From NCBI GenBank assembly GCA_021819825.1, contig JAKAEZ010000007.1:1-64000 (forward strand): a stretch of DNA of 64,000 nucleotides, in the 5' to 3' direction. Under the pieces are notes generated by a model that ran no database searches, was not told the DNA's origin, and worked only from the letters and a program-made list of their open reading frames with translations. Position numbers and translations under genes: made by a program. This document shows, piece by piece, positions 61,387 through 64,000 of the stretch. Numbering within the stretch: position 1 is the first letter of the stretch; each line of letters starts with the position of its first letter. This DNA comes from Planctomycetota bacterium (lineage in GTDB: Bacteria > Planctomycetota > Phycisphaerae > WQYP01).

Positions 61387-64000
61387 ATTTTAATCAATGG
61401 ATTCATAAGCACACCCGGTCAGTGCTATTTATCATGCTGGTGCTGGCAGTGGGCGGAGCCTTGGCCGCTCTGGGGCTGCCGGTGGCGCTATTTCCGCGGG
61501 TAAGCTTTCCGCGTATTGAAGTCTCGGTGGATTCCGGCGAACAACCGGCCCAACGGATGGCGGTAGCGGTGACTTACCCGGTGGAGCAAGCGGTGCGGTC
61601 CATCCCCGGAGTGCAATCGGTTCAAGCTCGTACCGGCCGAGGGTCATGTGAACTGAAAATTGGCTTCGCCTGGGGTTCCGACATGGCGCAAGCGCTGCTC
61701 GAGGTGGACTCCCAAATTAACGGCATTCTACCTCGACTGCCCGCCGAGACGAGCTTTCGCGCCAAACGCATGGACACCACCAACTTTCCGGTATTGGGAT
61801 ACAGCCTGACATCCTCCACGGTTTCTCCCAGCCGCCTGCGCACGATTGCTAAATATCAGATTGAACCGGTGGTTTCCACGGTGCGCGGCGTAGCGCGGGT
61901 GCAGGTGCAGGGCGGGGCGATTCCGGAATATCATGTCATTGTTGATCCGGCCCGCCTGCAGGCCTTTAACATGACGCTGGCGGATGTTTCCCAAGCCCTT
62001 AGCGCGGCCAATGTACTTAGTGCGGTGGGCAAATTTGAAGACCATGACAAACTGTATCTGATTATTTCTAACACCAGCTACCGCAGCATCCGGCAGATTC
62101 AACAGGTCGTTCTCCGCACGGGTGCCAACGGGCTGGTTCGGCTGGGTGATGTGGCTACCGTTAAGCTTTCCACAAAGCCTCAATGGACGCGCGTGGATGC
62201 CGATGGACACCCCGCCGTGCTCCTACAGGTTTTCCAGCAGCCGGGCGGCAATACGGTGCGCATTGCCGCGGCCATTAAAAGAAAAATAGACAGTTTTAAG
62301 AAGAATCTTCCAGCGGGCATTCACATCGCGACGTGGTACAATCAAAGTCAGCTCATTCTGGCTTCGGCGGCATCGGTGCGGGATGCGGTACTCATTGGAA
62401 TCGTTCTGGCGGTGGTGGTGCTGCTGCTATTTTTGCGCAACTGGAAAATTACGCTGATTGCCGCGCTGGTGGTGCCGGCGGTACTCAGTTCCACCATTCT
62501 GCTTTTGTATCTGTTCCACATGACGTTTAATATCATGACGCTGGGCGGTATGGCGGCGGCGGTGGGGCTGATTATTGATGACGCGATTGTCATGGTGGAA
62601 CACATTGTGCGGCGCACCCGTGGAGCCGCCGGTGACATGCGTGGGCGGGTGATTAAAGCCACGCGGGAATTTACCGGCCCGCTGGCCGGATCATCCACTT
62701 CCACGATGATTATTTTCGCGCCGCTGGCCTTCCTTTCCGGCGTCACGGGTGCGTTTTTTAAAGCCTTGTCGTTGACCATGGCGGCGAGCCTGCTGATTTC
62801 GTTTTTTATGGCTTGGCTGGCGGTTCCGGTGCTGGCCGCCGGTTTTCTCGATCAACGCGATGCCAACCAGCCTGAAGGCGGTAGAATCACCGCCTATCTT
62901 CATCGCATCTATGGATGGATCATGGTGCGGATTCTTCGCGTGCCGGGGCTGGTGCTGGTGGTGCTGATCCCCATTCTGGTGCTTGGATTTGCCGCCTATA
63001 AGAATGTCGGAAGTGGTTTTATGCCCCACATGGACGAGGGGGGCTTTATTCTTAATTACGTGGCAAATCCAGGCACCTCCCCCACAGAAACCAATCGGCT
63101 GTTGCTGGAAGTGGAAAAAATAATTCTCGCTAATGAATATGTCGATACATTTTCACGCCGAACCGGATTACAACTCGGCGGCGGCACCACACGATCCTAC
63201 ACCGGTGATTTTTTTATCCGCCTCAAGGGATTTCCCAGACCACCCATTGAGCAGATTATGACGGCGATTCGCCGACGAATCCGCCGGCGCGTGCCGGGGC
63301 TGAAAATTGACACCGCCCAGATGATGCAGGACCTGATCGGGGATCTGACCGCGGTACCACAGCCCATTGAAATAAAAATTTTCTCGGACAGCGGCCCGAT
63401 GCTGGATGCACAGGCCCTGAAAGTGAAACGCGCCATATCGTCGATTCCCGGCGTGGTGGAAGTGCGCAGCGGCATTCAGATCGCGGGCGATGCGCTGCAG
63501 ATTCGCGTGAATCGCATCAAAGCCGCCCTGCAGGGCATGACCGCCGGCGCGATTACCACCGCGTTAAATCAGTATCTTTCCGGCACGGTGACCACGCGAA
63601 TCCAACGCGGCCCGCAGATGATCGGCGTGCGCGTGTGGGTGCCCCAGGCCGACCGCGCCACGGAACAGGATATCGACAACCTGCTGTTGCGCGCACCCGA
63701 TGGACATTTATTTCCGCTCAAAGAGGTGGCGTCGATTGAAACACTCACCGGTCAGCAGGAGATATTCAGCGATAATCTCAAACGCATGATTGCCGTTACC
63801 GCCCGCATCAACGGCCGCGATATGGGTTCGACCGTTGCGGCGGTGCAGCAGGTGCTTAATAAACCGGGCATGTTTCCGCACGGGATGTATTATGCGATGG
63901 GCGGGTTGTACAAACAGCAGCAAATCGCATTTAAGGGCCTCTTGGTGGTGATGATCGCCGCGGTTTTGCTGGTTTTTCTGGTGCTGCTATTTCTTTATGA
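61383..64000 (+). CDS. RND efflux pump, N-terminal part
   Basis: The gene starts at ATG 61383 and is open to the window end (872 codons of about 1000-1050). Helix 1 is SVLFIMLVLAVGGALAALGL. The porter domain carries FPRIEVSVDSGEQPAQRM, and the helix 4 motif is GLIIDDAIVMVEHI. The DDAI form is more like hydrophobe/amphiphile (HAE) pumps than the DGAV form common in heavy-metal RND pumps, so the substrate is open despite the His-rich sensor nearby. The C-terminus lies outside the window. Confidence 0.93.
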   Translation, partial: MNFNQWIHKHTRSVLFIMLVLAVGGALAALGLPVALFPRVSFPRIEVSVDSGEQPAQRMAVAVTYPVEQAVRSIPGVQSVQARTGRGSCELKIGFAWGSDMAQALLEVDSQINGILPRLPAETSFRAKRMDTTNFPVLGYSLTSSTVSPSRLRTIAKYQIEPVVSTVRGVARVQVQGGAIPEYHVIVDPARLQAFNMTLADVSQALSAANVLSAVGKFEDHDKLYLIISNTSYRSIRQIQQVVLRTGANGLVRLGDVATVKLSTKPQWTRVDADGHPAVLLQVFQQPGGNTVRIAAAIKRKIDSFKKNLPAGIHIATWYNQSQLILASAASVRDAVLIGIVLAVVVLLLFLRNWKITLIAALVVPAVLSSTILLLYLFHMTFNIMTLGGMAAAVGLIIDDAIVMVEHIVRRTRGAAGDMRGRVIKATREFTGPLAGSSTSTMIIFAPLAFLSGVTGAFFKALSLTMAASLLISFFMAWLAVPVLAAGFLDQRDANQPEGGRITAYLHRIYGWIMVRILRVPGLVLVVLIPILVLGFAAYKNVGSGFMPHMDEGGFILNYVANPGTSPTETNRLLLEVEKIILANEYVDTFSRRTGLQLGGGTTRSYTGDFFIRLKGFPRPPIEQIMTAIRRRIRRRVPGLKIDTAQMMQDLIGDLTAVPQPIEIKIFSDSGPMLDAQALKVKRAISSIPGVVEVRSGIQIAGDALQIRVNRIKAALQGMTAGAITTALNQYLSGTVTTRIQRGPQMIGVRVWVPQADRATEQDIDNLLLRAPDGHLFPLKEVASIETLTGQQEIFSDNLKRMIAVTARINGRDMGSTVAAVQQVLNKPGMFPHGMYYAMGGLYKQQQIAFKGLLVVMIAAVLLVFLVLLFLY

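Overview
The window is bacterial and comes from a diderm (outer-membrane efflux parts, lipoproteins, an MsbA-like exporter). The large fused glycosyltransferases, long intergenic stretches and many toxin-antitoxin (TA) loci suit Planctomycetota, perhaps a Phycisphaerae relative. That placement is inference; no rRNA or universal marker gene is present.

Layout. (1) 1-2.5 kb: the end of a GH92 alpha-mannosidase and an overlapping secreted esterase-like protein. (2) 2.5-24.4 kb: a surface-glycan region holding several multidomain glycosyltransferases, two methyltransferase-type genes, an MsbA-like ABC exporter and an epimerase remnant. Accessory DNA breaks it up: a tripartite HipBST locus, MntA/HepT, VapBC, a decayed PIN toxin with its antitoxin, a second MNT/HEPN pair, a TA-flanked MITE-like element and two pieces of DUF4143 ATPase. 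(3) 24.4-31.8 kb: a leftward six-gene oligopeptide/dipeptide ABC transporter operon with a third permease and a membrane-anchored binding protein. (4) 31.8-35.3 kb: citrate synthase, an M20 peptidase and a small lipoprotein. (5) 36.5-43.5 kb: a leftward five-gene restriction/defence island (short N6-methylase, Eco57I-type methylase, T5orf172/GIY-YIG-helicase fusion, SIR2-like protein, HNH endonuclease). It abuts a cysteine desulfurase gene cut off after 83 codons. (6) 44.1-54.5 kb: a RelE/XRE pair, then housekeeping and sugar-use genes: trpF, lipA, a GH43 xylosidase, mdh, a sugar-acid MFS transporter, a cupin, tyrA and a Tat-exported lipoprotein amidase. (7) 54.5-64 kb: a secreted amidase, a His/Asp-rich periplasmic protein, an OmpR-type two-component system whose sensor has a His-rich loop, and a tripartite RND efflux pump that runs off the end.

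How the genes fit together. In region 7 three transcription units carry the same direct repeat, TTTCAY-N5-TTTCAT, 10 nt upstream of a -10-like hexamer. This suggests that the response regulator activates itself, the His-rich protein and the amidase, as a metal- or envelope-stress circuit. The strongest candidate for a little-described system is the defence island of region 5, where a methylase/nuclease-helicase module is joined in one operon to a SIR2-type NAD-binding effector and an HNH nuclease. The TA-rich insert in region 2 shows repeated insertion and decay between glycan genes, including a near-identical duplication of the exporter's 5' end around the decayed PIN module.
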